A DNA stretch of 14,338 nt from Chloroflexota bacterium (GTDB taxonomy: Bacteria > Chloroflexota > Limnocylindria > Limnocylindrales > CSP1-4). How positions within the stretch are numbered: position 1 is the stretch's first letter; every line of letters begins with the position of its first letter. Of the stretch, positions 6,054 through 13,331 are shown one piece after another. Below the pieces are notes generated by a model that worked only from the letters and a program-made list of their open reading frames with translations, searched no databases and had not been told where the DNA came from. The stretch lies in the NCBI GenBank assembly GCA_021785115.1, contig JAJYGO010000412.1, forward strand, positions 1-14,338, read 5' to 3'. The translations under genes and the position numbers were made by a program.

Positions 6054-7603
6054 CCGCCGGGAGGCGAGAGGCGTTCGACGTCGTGGTGGTCGGCGGGGGG
6101 GCCTCCGGCTGCGTCGTCGCCGGGCGCCTGAGCGAGGACCCGTCGATCCGGGTGCTGCTGATCGAGGAGGGGCCCGACCCGCAGCCGCTGCCGGAGGTGA
6201 TTGCTGATCCCAGGCGGCAGGCGGAACTGGTGCTCTCCTCCCCGTACGTGCGGATGTACGAGGCCGAGCGACAGGACGGCTCGTCCCTGCCGCTGCTGTC
6301 CGGCCGGGTCATGGGCGGCGGCTCGTCGGTCAACAACCTGGCCGTCGTCCGGCCGATGGCCTGCGACTTCGAGACGTGGTCGGCGTTCGGCGGCGAGGCG
6401 TGGTCGTACGCGGCGATGCTGCCGCTGATGCGGGCGATCGAGCGCGACGACGACTTCGCTGACGACCCGATCCACGGCGACTCGGGGCCGCTGATGCTCA
6501 GTCGCGGCTTCCGGCTCGACGACCCGGCGGACCCCCCGGTGAGCGCCCTCATCGAGGCCGCGGGAGCACTGGGGCTGCCGCCCTGCCCCGACCTCAACCA
6601 GCCCGCGCCCTACGGCGTGTGCGCCTCCCCGTACGCGGTCAAGGACGGGCGCCGCCAGTCATCGGCAGTCGCCTACCTCGACCCTGCGCGGGGCCGGCCG
6701 AACCTCACGGTGCTGTCCGACACCTCCGCGGGCCGGGTGCTGATCGACGGCGGCCGGGCTCGTGGCGTCGAGATCTCGGACCGTGGCGGGGCGCGCCGCG
6801 TCGCGGCCGGCGCGGTCGTGCTCGCCGCCGGCGTGTACCACACGCCGCAGCTGCTCCAGCTGTCGGGCATCGGCCCGGAGGAGGAGCTCGAGCGGCTCGG
6901 CGTTCCCGTGGTCGTCCCGCTCGGCGGGGTTGGCGAGAACTACCGCGACCACGCGGTCGTCTACGTCACGTTCGAGGGGACGACCGAGTTGCGCGAGGAG
7001 TGGGTGATCCCGAAGGTTCGCCTCATCGCCCGCAGCCGACCGGACGTCCCGGTCCCCGACCTGCACGTCTTCATGCGCCCCACCGTGCGGGTCGCCGGGC
7101 TGCCGCCCATGCTGCCGGTCTCGCTCCACCTGCTGGAACACCGCTCCGCCGGCCGGGTCAGGCTCGCGTCCGCCGACCCGGCGTCGCTGCCCGTGGTCGA
7201 GCCCGCCCTGTGCGAGCACCCCGACGACGTCCGCGCGCTCGTGGACGGGATCGGACTCGCGGCCCGCCTGGCCGCGCAGCCGCCCCTCGCGTCGTACTAC
7301 GGGCCGATGGTGAGCCCGTCGGCAGACGACGAATGGGAGGCGCACGTGCGCACGACCTACGACACCTACCACCACGGCGTGGGCACGTGCCGGCTGGGCC
7401 GGGAGGGCGACCCGGGCGCGGTCGTGGACCCCCGTCTCCGGGTGCACGGCGTGGAAGGGCTGCTCGTCGCCGACGCGTCGGTGCTGCCGACGGTCCCGCA
7501 CGCGAACACGAACCTCGCGGCCATGCTCGTGGGCGAGGTGGCGGCGCGCGTCGTCGCCGGTCGGCCGCTGGCCGCCGTGCCAGAGACGCCTCCCCGGCCG
7601 TGA
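6050..7603 (+). CDS. GMC-family FAD-dependent oxidoreductase
   Basis: A 517-residue glucose-methanol-choline oxidoreductase, oxidising an alcohol to an aldehyde (or further) with FAD. Seen: the dinucleotide fold FDVVVVGGGASGCVVAGRL (9-27) ending with acidic E39/E40 after VLLI; GMC signature 1 as GRVMGGGSSVNNLAVVRP (85-102); signature 2 as AGVYHTPQLLQLSGIGP (260-276); and the C-terminal catalytic segment HHGVGTCRLG with H442, followed by ANTNLA with N486 or N488 as partner. No signal peptide is seen, so it is probably cytosolic. The GTG start overlaps the CoxG-like stop, indicating translational coupling; a longer in-frame ATG at 5987 would lie inside the upstream gene. Whether it is an oxidase or a dehydrogenase, and its substrate (choline, HMF-type, pyridoxine-type or aromatic alcohol), cannot be told. 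The aldehyde dehydrogenase next door is its logical partner. Confidence 0.94.
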   Translation: MTAGRREAFDVVVVGGGASGCVVAGRLSEDPSIRVLLIEEGPDPQPLPEVIADPRRQAELVLSSPYVRMYEAERQDGSSLPLLSGRVMGGGSSVNNLAVVRPMACDFETWSAFGGEAWSYAAMLPLMRAIERDDDFADDPIHGDSGPLMLSRGFRLDDPADPPVSALIEAAGALGLPPCPDLNQPAPYGVCASPYAVKDGRRQSSAVAYLDPARGRPNLTVLSDTSAGRVLIDGGRARGVEISDRGGARRVAAGAVVLAAGVYHTPQLLQLSGIGPEEELERLGVPVVVPLGGVGENYRDHAVVYVTFEGTTELREEWVIPKVRLIARSRPDVPVPDLHVFMRPTVRVAGLPPMLPVSLHLLEHRSAGRVRLASADPASLPVVEPALCEHPDDVRALVDGIGLAARLAAQPPLASYYGPMVSPSADDEWEAHVRTTYDTYHHGVGTCRLGREGDPGAVVDPRLRVHGVEGLLVADASVLPTVPHANTNLAAMLVGEVAARVVAGRPLAAVPETPPRP

Positions 7604-7639
7604 CCCGGGCGCCTCGCTAGGGCCGACGCGGAGGAGAAG

Positions 7640-7674
7640 CGGGGCCCGAGCGCCAGCGCGAGCCCCGGCCGGGG
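7640..7674. terminator. GC-rich inverted repeats between convergent GMC and cupin genes
   Basis: In the 72-base convergent gap, CGGGGC (7640-7645) pairs with GCCCCG (7662-7667), and CCCCGGCCGGGG (7663-7674) is a perfect 12-base palindrome. The two alternatives share bases. There is no T-tract. A bidirectional terminator is plausible from position alone. Confidence 0.35.
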
Positions 7675-7675
7675 G

Positions 7676-8740
7676 TCAGCCCTCGGTTCCTGACGGCGTG
7701 ACCACGGCGCTCCGGTCGCACTCGATGACCGACGGCCATCGGACCGGGAGTTCGCCGTCGAGCGCCTCGGCGTCCGCGATGTCCAGGGCGCGCTCGATGA
7801 AGGAGTTCCGGAAGCGCAGCAGGCGGACGGCCTCGGCACCGCTCTGGACGTGCTCGCGCCACGTCCCGAAGGGCGGTGACACGAGGTCGCCGGCCGTCCA
7901 CTCGATCGTGGTCTCGCCGCCGTCCGTCCAGAGCCGGGTCGCCCCCGACCCACGCAGGACCACGAACGCCTCCTCGGCCAGCGGGCGGTGCGGGCGCGTC
8001 CGCCCGCCGACGCCGATCTCCAGCAGGGCGTGGTCGATGGTGCGGTGGCCGCCCATCGCGTAGCGCCGAATGCCGACGGCGGTGCCGGCGGAGGAGTCCG
8101 GCTCGACCGGCTCGTTGACGACGTCGTGGATGGCGTTGATGCGCAGCGCGCCGTCGTCGCCGGCCTCGCGCCGGGTCCAGTAGTCCGCCTCGTCGTCGTA
8201 GCGGTCGTGGAACCGGAAGTCGTTCTGGTACACGAACTCGCGGCTGCCGAACAGTTTGCGCAGCAGCCGCGTGTTCTTGAACGCGAGCTGGAGTGCAGGC
8301 TGCGTCGGGTCGGCGTTGTAATGCTTGTGCCAGGCGTTGGAGGGGATCGTGATGACGTCGCCCGCCTGCCAGTCAACGCGCTGGTCCGGCAGGCCGTCGG
8401 CCTGCCGGAGCTCGCTCCAGCCCCGCCCCGAGACGATGTAGAACGTCGCCTCGTCGAGGTGCCGGTGGCCCTGCTTCTCACCTCCGGGCGGGACCTCGCT
8501 CAGGTGGATGCCAAGGGTCGTGTTGCCGCCCAGCGTGTCGAATGCCGCGGCGCGCGGTGCCGGACCGTCGCCGGCCTCGGTGCGCATCCGGCGCTTCGGC
8601 CTCGGCATGAGCGGGAAGGTCGCAATGTCGCGGGCGATCACGCCCTCGACCATCAGGAACTGCCGCCGCTCGTCCCAGTACAGCCCGGTCCCGGTCGGCC
8701 GGTCGCCTGCAGGGGCGGAGGCGCGATCGCGGTCGTCCAC
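7676..8740 (-). CDS. Two-domain cupin protein, gentisate-dioxygenase-like
   Basis: A 354-residue bicupin. The N-terminal cupin (about 70-160) has a full metal site: H92 and H94 in GHRHLDEATFYIVSG, E97, and H138 in the second motif GDVITIPSNAWHKHYN (127-142). The C-terminal cupin (about 225-312) is degenerate: PHRPLAEEAF keeps H251 but has P253 in place of the second His, and H297 follows in WREH. The HRHxxE and WHxH pattern and overall size resemble gentisate/1-hydroxy-2-naphthoate type ring-cleaving dioxygenases, in which usually only one domain holds iron. A role in oxygenative cleavage is inferred; an isomerase, a ureidoglycine-aminohydrolase-type enzyme or a binding protein is also possible. 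The start is GTG, ten bases after the stop of the single-domain cupin gene, so the two are co-transcribed with this one second. Confidence 0.85.
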   Translation of the reverse strand: MDDRDRASAPAGDRPTGTGLYWDERRQFLMVEGVIARDIATFPLMPRPKRRMRTEAGDGPAPRAAAFDTLGGNTTLGIHLSEVPPGGEKQGHRHLDEATFYIVSGRGWSELRQADGLPDQRVDWQAGDVITIPSNAWHKHYNADPTQPALQLAFKNTRLLRKLFGSREFVYQNDFRFHDRYDDEADYWTRREAGDDGALRINAIHDVVNEPVEPDSSAGTAVGIRRYAMGGHRTIDHALLEIGVGGRTRPHRPLAEEAFVVLRGSGATRLWTDGGETTIEWTAGDLVSPPFGTWREHVQSGAEAVRLLRFRNSFIERALDIADAEALDGELPVRWPSVIECDRSAVVTPSGTEG

Positions 8741-8750
8741 CGTCCGCCGC

Positions 8751-9266
8751 CTACTCGCCGGCCGGGCTGTCGGGGTGCCGCTCGATCTGGTGGAGCCCCA
8801 TCTGCTTGACCGTGAAGGTGTCCTGGATCGCGAGGTAGCGGGCGACCTCCGTCTCGGAGTCGTTGAAGTGCTGGTGCCAGGCCCACATCGGGATCCCGAT
8901 GAGATCGCCCTCCTCCCAGTCCACTCGCTGCTCGGGCTCGCCCTCGTAGCCCATCAACGTGTGGCCCTTGCCGCGGACGATGTAGAGGACGGCCTCGGTC
9001 GTGTGGCGGTGCTTCACCGACGCCTTCGACGGGGGCAGCTCCGAGAGGTGGGGCTGCAGCCGGATCGCGCCCGACAGCCGGTAGAAGCGCGCCTTCGTGT
9101 TGCGGAACTCGCGCGCGACCAGCTCGGTCGTCCGGAGGTCCTTGACGATGGTCGCCTCCACCGGCGGGTGCTTCTTGTTCCAGGTCTCGCGCTGCGTCAT
9201 CTCCGAGATCGAGGTGGCGCTCAGGGGCTGCTCGCGCTTGGTGGTCAGGCTGCGGTCTTCGGACAT
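8751..9266 (-). CDS. Single-domain cupin protein
   Basis: A 171-residue protein with one cupin (about 65-150) and an extended charged N-terminus. The metal ligands are complete: H86 and H88 in KHRHTTEAVLYIVRGKGH, E91, and H131 in GDLIGIPMWAWHQHFN (120-135). It shares the string QRVDWxxGDxIxIPxxAWHxHxN with the N-terminal domain of the downstream bicupin, so the two are close paralogs. The ATG follows GGGAG at a suitable distance. It leads a two-gene unit divergent from the molybdenum hydroxylase operon. It could be an independent iron dioxygenase or form a complex with the bicupin. No known enzyme is matched closely enough to name the reaction. Confidence 0.86.
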   Translation of the reverse strand: MSEDRSLTTKREQPLSATSISEMTQRETWNKKHPPVEATIVKDLRTTELVAREFRNTKARFYRLSGAIRLQPHLSELPPSKASVKHRHTTEAVLYIVRGKGHTLMGYEGEPEQRVDWEEGDLIGIPMWAWHQHFNDSETEVARYLAIQDTFTVKQMGLHQIERHPDSPAGE

Positions 9267-9331
9267 GCCCGTTCTCCCGGTCGATGGCGGGGTGGCGTCA
9301 ACTCAACCAATGTGGCCACCATCGGCAGCAT

Positions 9332-9363
9332 ATTGTAGCCAATCCTGCCAGATTTGGTAACAT
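9332..9363. promoter_or_regulatory. Divergent control region with dyad, cupin / Mo-hydroxylase genes
   Basis: ATTGTAGCCAAT (9332-9343) is another copy of the cluster dyad, with a weaker relative AATGTGGCCACC at 9309-9320. On the plus strand TAGCCA (9336-9341) is followed after 16 bases by TAACAT (9358-9363), a promoter-like pair for the Mo-hydroxylase operon. On the minus strand TACAAT (9338-9333) matches a -10 at five of six positions and could serve the cupin genes. Both assignments are by eye. Confidence 0.42.
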
Positions 9364-9449
9364 CACGAGCGTCCGCTCCAACCGGACCGCTCGTCGTCCC
9401 GGCCGTCGGCCGGGCGTGACGTCGTCCGGACACGCCGAACGAGGTTGCC

Positions 9450-10325
9450 GTGATCCCGCGCTTCTCGCTCGTCCGACCCCACACCCTCGACGAGGCGCTG
9501 GCAGCCTTCGAGGCGACCGGCGGTGACGCCGCCTACCTTGCGGGCGGCACCGAGCTGCTTCAGGTCATGAAACTCGGCTTCGCCCAGATCGGCACGCTCA
9601 TCGATGTCAAGCGCGTGCCCGACCTCAAGGGGATCGAGCGCCGGCCGGACGGCTGGCTCCGGTTGGGGGCCGCGGTGACCCACCGGGAGATCGAGCGGTC
9701 GGAGCTCGTCCGCCACGAGCTGCCCGCACTGGCCGGCCTCGAGCTCCACCTCGCGAACGCGCGGGTGCGCAACGCCGGCACGATCGGGGGCAACCTCGCC
9801 TTCGCCGAGCCGCACTCGGACCCGGCGACGTTCCTGCTCGCCTGTGGCGCCACGGTGCTGCTGGCGAGCCCGTCAGGGCGTCGCGAGCTCCCGATCGACG
9901 AGTTCGTGGTCGGGCCGCTGTTCACCGCCCGGGAGGCCGACGAGGTCATGATCTCTGTCCAGGTGCCCCCGGCCGCGGCCGGAGAGGGCCGCAGCTACGA
10001 CAAGCTGGCCTTCTTCGAGCGCCCGGCGGCCTCCGTGGCTGTCCGGCTGACAGTCCGCGACGGGGCGATCACCGCGGCGACCGTGGCCGTGGGGTCGGTG
10101 GGTCCCGTCCCGGCCCTCGTGGCGGGCGCGGCCGAGGCGCTCCTGGGCGCCGACGCCGGCGGCGACGGTCTGGAGGCGGCGGTCACGGCCGCGTCGGGCG
10201 CCCTCGCCGACATCGAGGCGGAGGCCGACCTCAACGGCAGCGCCGACTACAAGCGACACCTGGCGGCTGTCCTGCTCCGTCGAGCGGTTGCGGCCGCCAT
10301 CCGGGAGGCCCAGGCCGATGCATGA
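9450..10325 (+). CDS. Molybdenum hydroxylase, FAD-binding medium subunit (CoxM/XdhB-like)
   Basis: A 291-residue FAD subunit of the xanthine dehydrogenase/CO dehydrogenase family, passing electrons from the iron-sulfur subunit to an acceptor. Seen: the first FAD loop AGGTELLQVMK (31-41), the second loop RNAGTIGGNLAFAEPHSDP (109-127) with the TIGGN signature, and the family C-terminal helical domain. The size is normal (about 290). The start is GTG with GAGG upstream. The family N-terminus (xxFxYxRPxxLxEAL) begins just here, supporting this choice. It is first in an FAD-FeS-Mo operon, the same order as cox genes. Its stop overlaps the next start by eight bases. Confidence 0.95.
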   Translation: MIPRFSLVRPHTLDEALAAFEATGGDAAYLAGGTELLQVMKLGFAQIGTLIDVKRVPDLKGIERRPDGWLRLGAAVTHREIERSELVRHELPALAGLELHLANARVRNAGTIGGNLAFAEPHSDPATFLLACGATVLLASPSGRRELPIDEFVVGPLFTAREADEVMISVQVPPAAAGEGRSYDKLAFFERPAASVAVRLTVRDGAITAATVAVGSVGPVPALVAGAAEALLGADAGGDGLEAAVTAASGALADIEAEADLNGSADYKRHLAAVLLRRAVAAAIREAQADA

Positions 10326-10845
10326 GCTGGTCACGATCGAGCTGAGCGTCAACGGGGTCGCCCGGTCCCTCCTCATCGAGCCGCGCGAGACGCTGGCCGA
10401 GGTGCTCCGGGACCGGCTGGGCCTGACGGGGACGAAGGTCTCCTGCGACGCGCAGGTCTGCGGCGCCTGCACCGTGCTGGTGGACGGGCTGGCGATGAGC
10501 GCCTGCACCTATCTCGCGGTGGACGCGGACGGGCGCGCGGTCCGGACCGTCGAGGGCCTGGCCACGGACGGCGTCCTGGCGCCCGTCCAGCAGGCATTCG
10601 TCGACAAGGCCGCGTTCCAGTGCGGCTTCTGCACGTCGGGGATGCTCATGGCGGCGACCGCGCTGCTCGAGGACAACCCGACCCCGACGCGCGAGGAGGT
10701 CGTGCGCGGCCTGGAGGGCAACATCTGCCGCTGCACGGGCTATGTCCCGATCGTGGAGGCGGTGCTGGCAGCGTCGCGAGCTGGGGATGCCGCAGGCGCG
10801 GCACGGATCGAGCAGGGCTCGGAGAACTCGGGAGGCGCGCGATGA
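10318..10845 (+). CDS. Molybdenum hydroxylase, 2Fe-2S small subunit (CoxS/XdhC-like)
   Basis: A 175-residue iron-sulfur subunit that relays electrons between the Mo centre and FAD. Two 2Fe-2S domains are complete: the ferredoxin-like one, with CDAQVCGACTVLVDG ending in the final Cys of SAC (residues 43-62), and the helical one, with CGFCTSGM (102-109) and CRCTGY (137-142). The ATG at 10318 follows GGGAGG and overlaps the FAD-subunit stop. A longer in-frame ATG at 10288 would lack family support. The C-terminal tail after about 155 is Ala/Gly-rich and probably disordered. Its stop overlaps the next gene as ATGA. Confidence 0.96.
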   Translation: MHELVTIELSVNGVARSLLIEPRETLAEVLRDRLGLTGTKVSCDAQVCGACTVLVDGLAMSACTYLAVDADGRAVRTVEGLATDGVLAPVQQAFVDKAAFQCGFCTSGMLMAATALLEDNPTPTREEVVRGLEGNICRCTGYVPIVEAVLAASRAGDAAGAARIEQGSENSGGAR

Positions 10846-13172
10846 AGCGGGTGACCACGCGACCGACGCCGCCGGCCCCGATCGGCGAGGCCGTCCCCCG
10901 CCGGGACGCACTGGCCAAGGTGACCGGTGCCGCCCAGTTCACCGTGGACCTCGGGATGCCGGGCCTCGCCCACGCGAAGGTGGTCCGCAGCCCGTATCCC
11001 CACGCCCGGATCCTGTCCATCGACACGGCGGCGGCCCGCGCCCACCCCGGCGTGATCGCCGTCGTCACCGCGGCCGACCTGCCCGATGTCGAGCTGCTGT
11101 ACGGACACTCGATCGCCGACCACCCGCTGATCGCCACCGGCAAAGTCCGCTTCATCGGCGAGCCGGTGGTGGGCGTGGTGGCCGAGGACCCCGTGACCGC
11201 CGAGGAGGCGGCGCGGCTCGTGTCGGTCGAGTACGAGGCCCTCGCGTACGCCACCGACGCCGAGGCCGCCCTCGCGGAAGGGGCCGCCATCCTGCACGAG
11301 AAGCCCGGCGAGCAGCGGCCCCACCGGGGGTTCGAGGAGGACATCAGGCGCACCCATCCCAACGTCTGCTCGCAGTCGCGGCAGCACTGGGGCGACGTGG
11401 AGTCGGCCCTCGCCGGTGCGGCGCTGGTCGTGGAGGGCGAGTACCGCTACCCGCGCTGCTACGCCTACGCCATGGAGCCGTACAACGCGGTTGCCAGCTG
11501 GGACCGCGGTGAGCTGACCGTGTGGACCTCGGGGCAGCACCCGTACATGGTTCGCGAGGACCTGGCCCGCTGCTTCCACCTGCCGCTCGCATCGGTCCGC
11601 GTGATCGTGCCCTACGTCGGCGGCGGCTACGGCAGCAAGTCGTACACCAAGGTCGAGCCGCTGACCGCGGCGCTCGCGCTCCGCGCCGGCCGGCCCGTCC
11701 GGCTCGCCCTGTCGATCGAGGAGTCGATCCTCACAACCCGTGGCGATGGCGCCACGATCCGCCTCCGGACCGGCTTCGACTCGGATGGGCGGATCTTGGC
11801 CCGCGAGGCGACCATCCTGCTCGACTCGGGGGCCTACGCCGAGAACTCCCCGCTCGTCGGCCGCAAGGCGGCGAACCGCCTCGGCGGCCCGTACCGGATC
11901 CCCGCCCTCGACGTCACCTGCTCCACCGTCTACACGAACACGGTGCCGGGCAGCTCGTTCCGCGGATTCGGAGCGCCCCAGGTCACGCTCGCCGGCGAGA
12001 CGCAGCTCGACGAGGCGGCGGAACGCCTGGGCATCGACCCCGTGGAGCTCCGACGCCGCAACGTCCTCCGGCCCGGCGAGTCGGCGTGGCCCGGGGTGCG
12101 CGGAATCGATGCCGACCTGGTGGCGGACCTCGACCTGGCGGCCGACGAGCTCGGATGGGCGGCCCCGCTGCCGCCTGGGCACGGGCGCGCGATCTGCCTG
12201 TCGGCGTCCGACGCGGGATCGGAGCCGGTCACGACCTCCGTCGTCCGCGTCCACGCTGACGGCTCCATCACGGTCACCTGCGGCAGCACCGAGATCGGCC
12301 AGGGCTCATCGACCGTGCTGGCCCAGATCGCCGCCGGAGAGATGGGCGTCCCGCTCGACCATGTCCACCTGCTGCAGAGCGACACCAGCGCCGTGAGCTT
12401 CGACCGTTCGACGGGCGCCAGCCGGACCACGACCCTGATGGGTCTCGCGATCCAGTCGGCCGCCCGCGATGCCCGCTCCCAGTTGGTGGCTTGGGCCCGG
12501 GAGTCGCTGGCGACCGGCGACGACGAGGTTGTCGAAATGCCCGGCGGGGTGCGGGTAGGCGACAAGGTCCACGGATGGGGCGCGGTCGTGAAGGCGTGGT
12601 TCGGCGGCGCCATGGGTGAGGCCATCGGACGGGGCTACCTCCGGCGCGCCGGCGCGACGGAGGTGATGCCCCCGTTCTGGGAGGTGGGCTGCGTCGGCGT
12701 CGAGGCGTCGGTTGACGAGGCGACCGGCGAGATCGCCGTCCACCGCCTCGTGACCGTGGGCGACGTGGGCTGCGCGGTCAACCCCCAGCTCGTCGAGGCC
12801 CAGGACGTCGGGGCCGCGATCATGGGCCTCGGGATGGCGTTGCGCGAGGAACTGGTCTACGAGGACGGGACCCTGATGAACGGGAACCTGTTCGACTACC
12901 GGGTCCCACGGGCGCCCGACGTCCCTGAGTTCCGCTCGGTCATCGCCGAGCGTGGCGACGGCGTCGGCGTGTACGGCGCCAAGGGGGGTGGCGAGGGATC
13001 GCTGAACCCCGTGGCGGCGGCCATCTCAAACGCCCTGCGCCGGGGCGCCGGGATCGAGCTCCGCGAGGTCCCCTTCACTCCGGAGCGGGTCTGGAAGGCG
13101 ATCCAGGAGCGGGACCGCGCCCGATCCGCGGCTCATGGAGGGCATGCCGTCCAGGGCGAGGCGGGCACTTGA
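10842..13172 (+). CDS. Molybdenum hydroxylase, molybdopterin-binding large subunit (xanthine dehydrogenase type)
   Basis: A 776-residue catalytic subunit, normal in length, that hydroxylates a carbon (ring C-H or aldehyde) with oxygen from water. Seen: the N-terminal a/b hammerhead domain (about 12-135, GEAVPRRDALAKVTGAAQF), GGGYGSK (260-266), the SSFRGFGAPQ segment (371-380) with R374, EIGQG (484-488), STGASRTT (523-530), and GAKGGGEGS (712-720) with E718 as catalytic base. The FRGFG form matches xanthine/aldehyde dehydrogenases and lacks the AYxCSFR loop of form I CO dehydrogenase, so CO is not the substrate. The purine, N-heteroaromatic or aldehyde substrate cannot be chosen by eye. The ATG has GGAGG six bases upstream and overlaps the FeS stop. 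No Mo-cofactor insertion gene is seen in the window. Confidence 0.95.
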   Translation: MKRVTTRPTPPAPIGEAVPRRDALAKVTGAAQFTVDLGMPGLAHAKVVRSPYPHARILSIDTAAARAHPGVIAVVTAADLPDVELLYGHSIADHPLIATGKVRFIGEPVVGVVAEDPVTAEEAARLVSVEYEALAYATDAEAALAEGAAILHEKPGEQRPHRGFEEDIRRTHPNVCSQSRQHWGDVESALAGAALVVEGEYRYPRCYAYAMEPYNAVASWDRGELTVWTSGQHPYMVREDLARCFHLPLASVRVIVPYVGGGYGSKSYTKVEPLTAALALRAGRPVRLALSIEESILTTRGDGATIRLRTGFDSDGRILAREATILLDSGAYAENSPLVGRKAANRLGGPYRIPALDVTCSTVYTNTVPGSSFRGFGAPQVTLAGETQLDEAAERLGIDPVELRRRNVLRPGESAWPGVRGIDADLVADLDLAADELGWAAPLPPGHGRAICLSASDAGSEPVTTSVVRVHADGSITVTCGSTEIGQGSSTVLAQIAAGEMGVPLDHVHLLQSDTSAVSFDRSTGASRTTTLMGLAIQSAARDARSQLVAWARESLATGDDEVVEMPGGVRVGDKVHGWGAVVKAWFGGAMGEAIGRGYLRRAGATEVMPPFWEVGCVGVEASVDEATGEIAVHRLVTVGDVGCAVNPQLVEAQDVGAAIMGLGMALREELVYEDGTLMNGNLFDYRVPRAPDVPEFRSVIAERGDGVGVYGAKGGGEGSLNPVAAAISNALRRGAGIELREVPFTPERVWKAIQERDRARSAAHGGHAVQGEAGT

Positions 13173-13204
13173 CGCTCAGATCCCGAAGGTGGCCCAGTAG
13201 ATGC

Positions 13205-13226
13205 ACCCAAGATCCAGTTCTTGGGT
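13205..13226. terminator. Stem-loop after the Mo-hydroxylase operon
   Basis: ACCCAAG (13205-13211) and CTTGGGT (13220-13226) form a perfect seven-base stem with an eight-base loop, 32 bases after the large-subunit stop. There is no following T-run. It may be a terminator or attenuator for the operon, or a dyad acting on the next promoter, which starts 20 bases later. Confidence 0.4.
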
Positions 13227-13241
13227 CACATGTACGGAAAT

Positions 13242-13274
13242 AATGTAGACAATCCGTTGTCCTTCGGGTACATT
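13242..13274 (+). promoter_or_regulatory. Promoter with overlapping dyad, upstream of the binding-protein gene
   Basis: The dyad AATGTAGACAAT (13242-13253) contains TAGACA (13246-13251), followed after exactly 17 bases by TACATT (13269-13274). This is the same geometry as the hydrolase promoter at 1332-1363. It gives a leader of about 50 bases to the lipoprotein ATG. It suggests the binding-protein gene has its own start of transcription and belongs to the same regulon. Confidence 0.5.
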
Positions 13275-13331
13275 CCTCATCGTGCATCCCTGCCAGGCGG
13301 CCTGCCGGCTGGGGCACGAAGGAGGAGGCAG

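Noticed and set aside
7366..8481. A 371-codon minus-strand open frame spanning the GMC 3' end and the bicupin
   Set aside because: It is rich in Ser, Arg and Thr, crosses two well-supported genes in a shifted frame and resembles no protein family.
10740..12254. A 504-codon open frame on the minus strand
   Set aside because: It lies entirely opposite the FeS and Mo-subunit genes, has a composition typical of antisense to high-GC codons, and shows no family motif.
9450..13172. Aerobic CO dehydrogenase (coxMSL)
   Set aside because: Gene order fits, but the large subunit has the SSFRGFG loop of xanthine/aldehyde dehydrogenases instead of the AYxCSFR loop of true form I CoxL.
7676..13172. Purine/allantoin pathway (xanthine dehydrogenase, allantoinase, ureidoglycine aminohydrolase bicupin)
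   Set aside because: The cupins have gentisate-dioxygenase-like HRH and WHxH motifs, the amidohydrolase has dihydroorotase-type residues, and no uricase or other purine gene is seen; kept only as an alternative.
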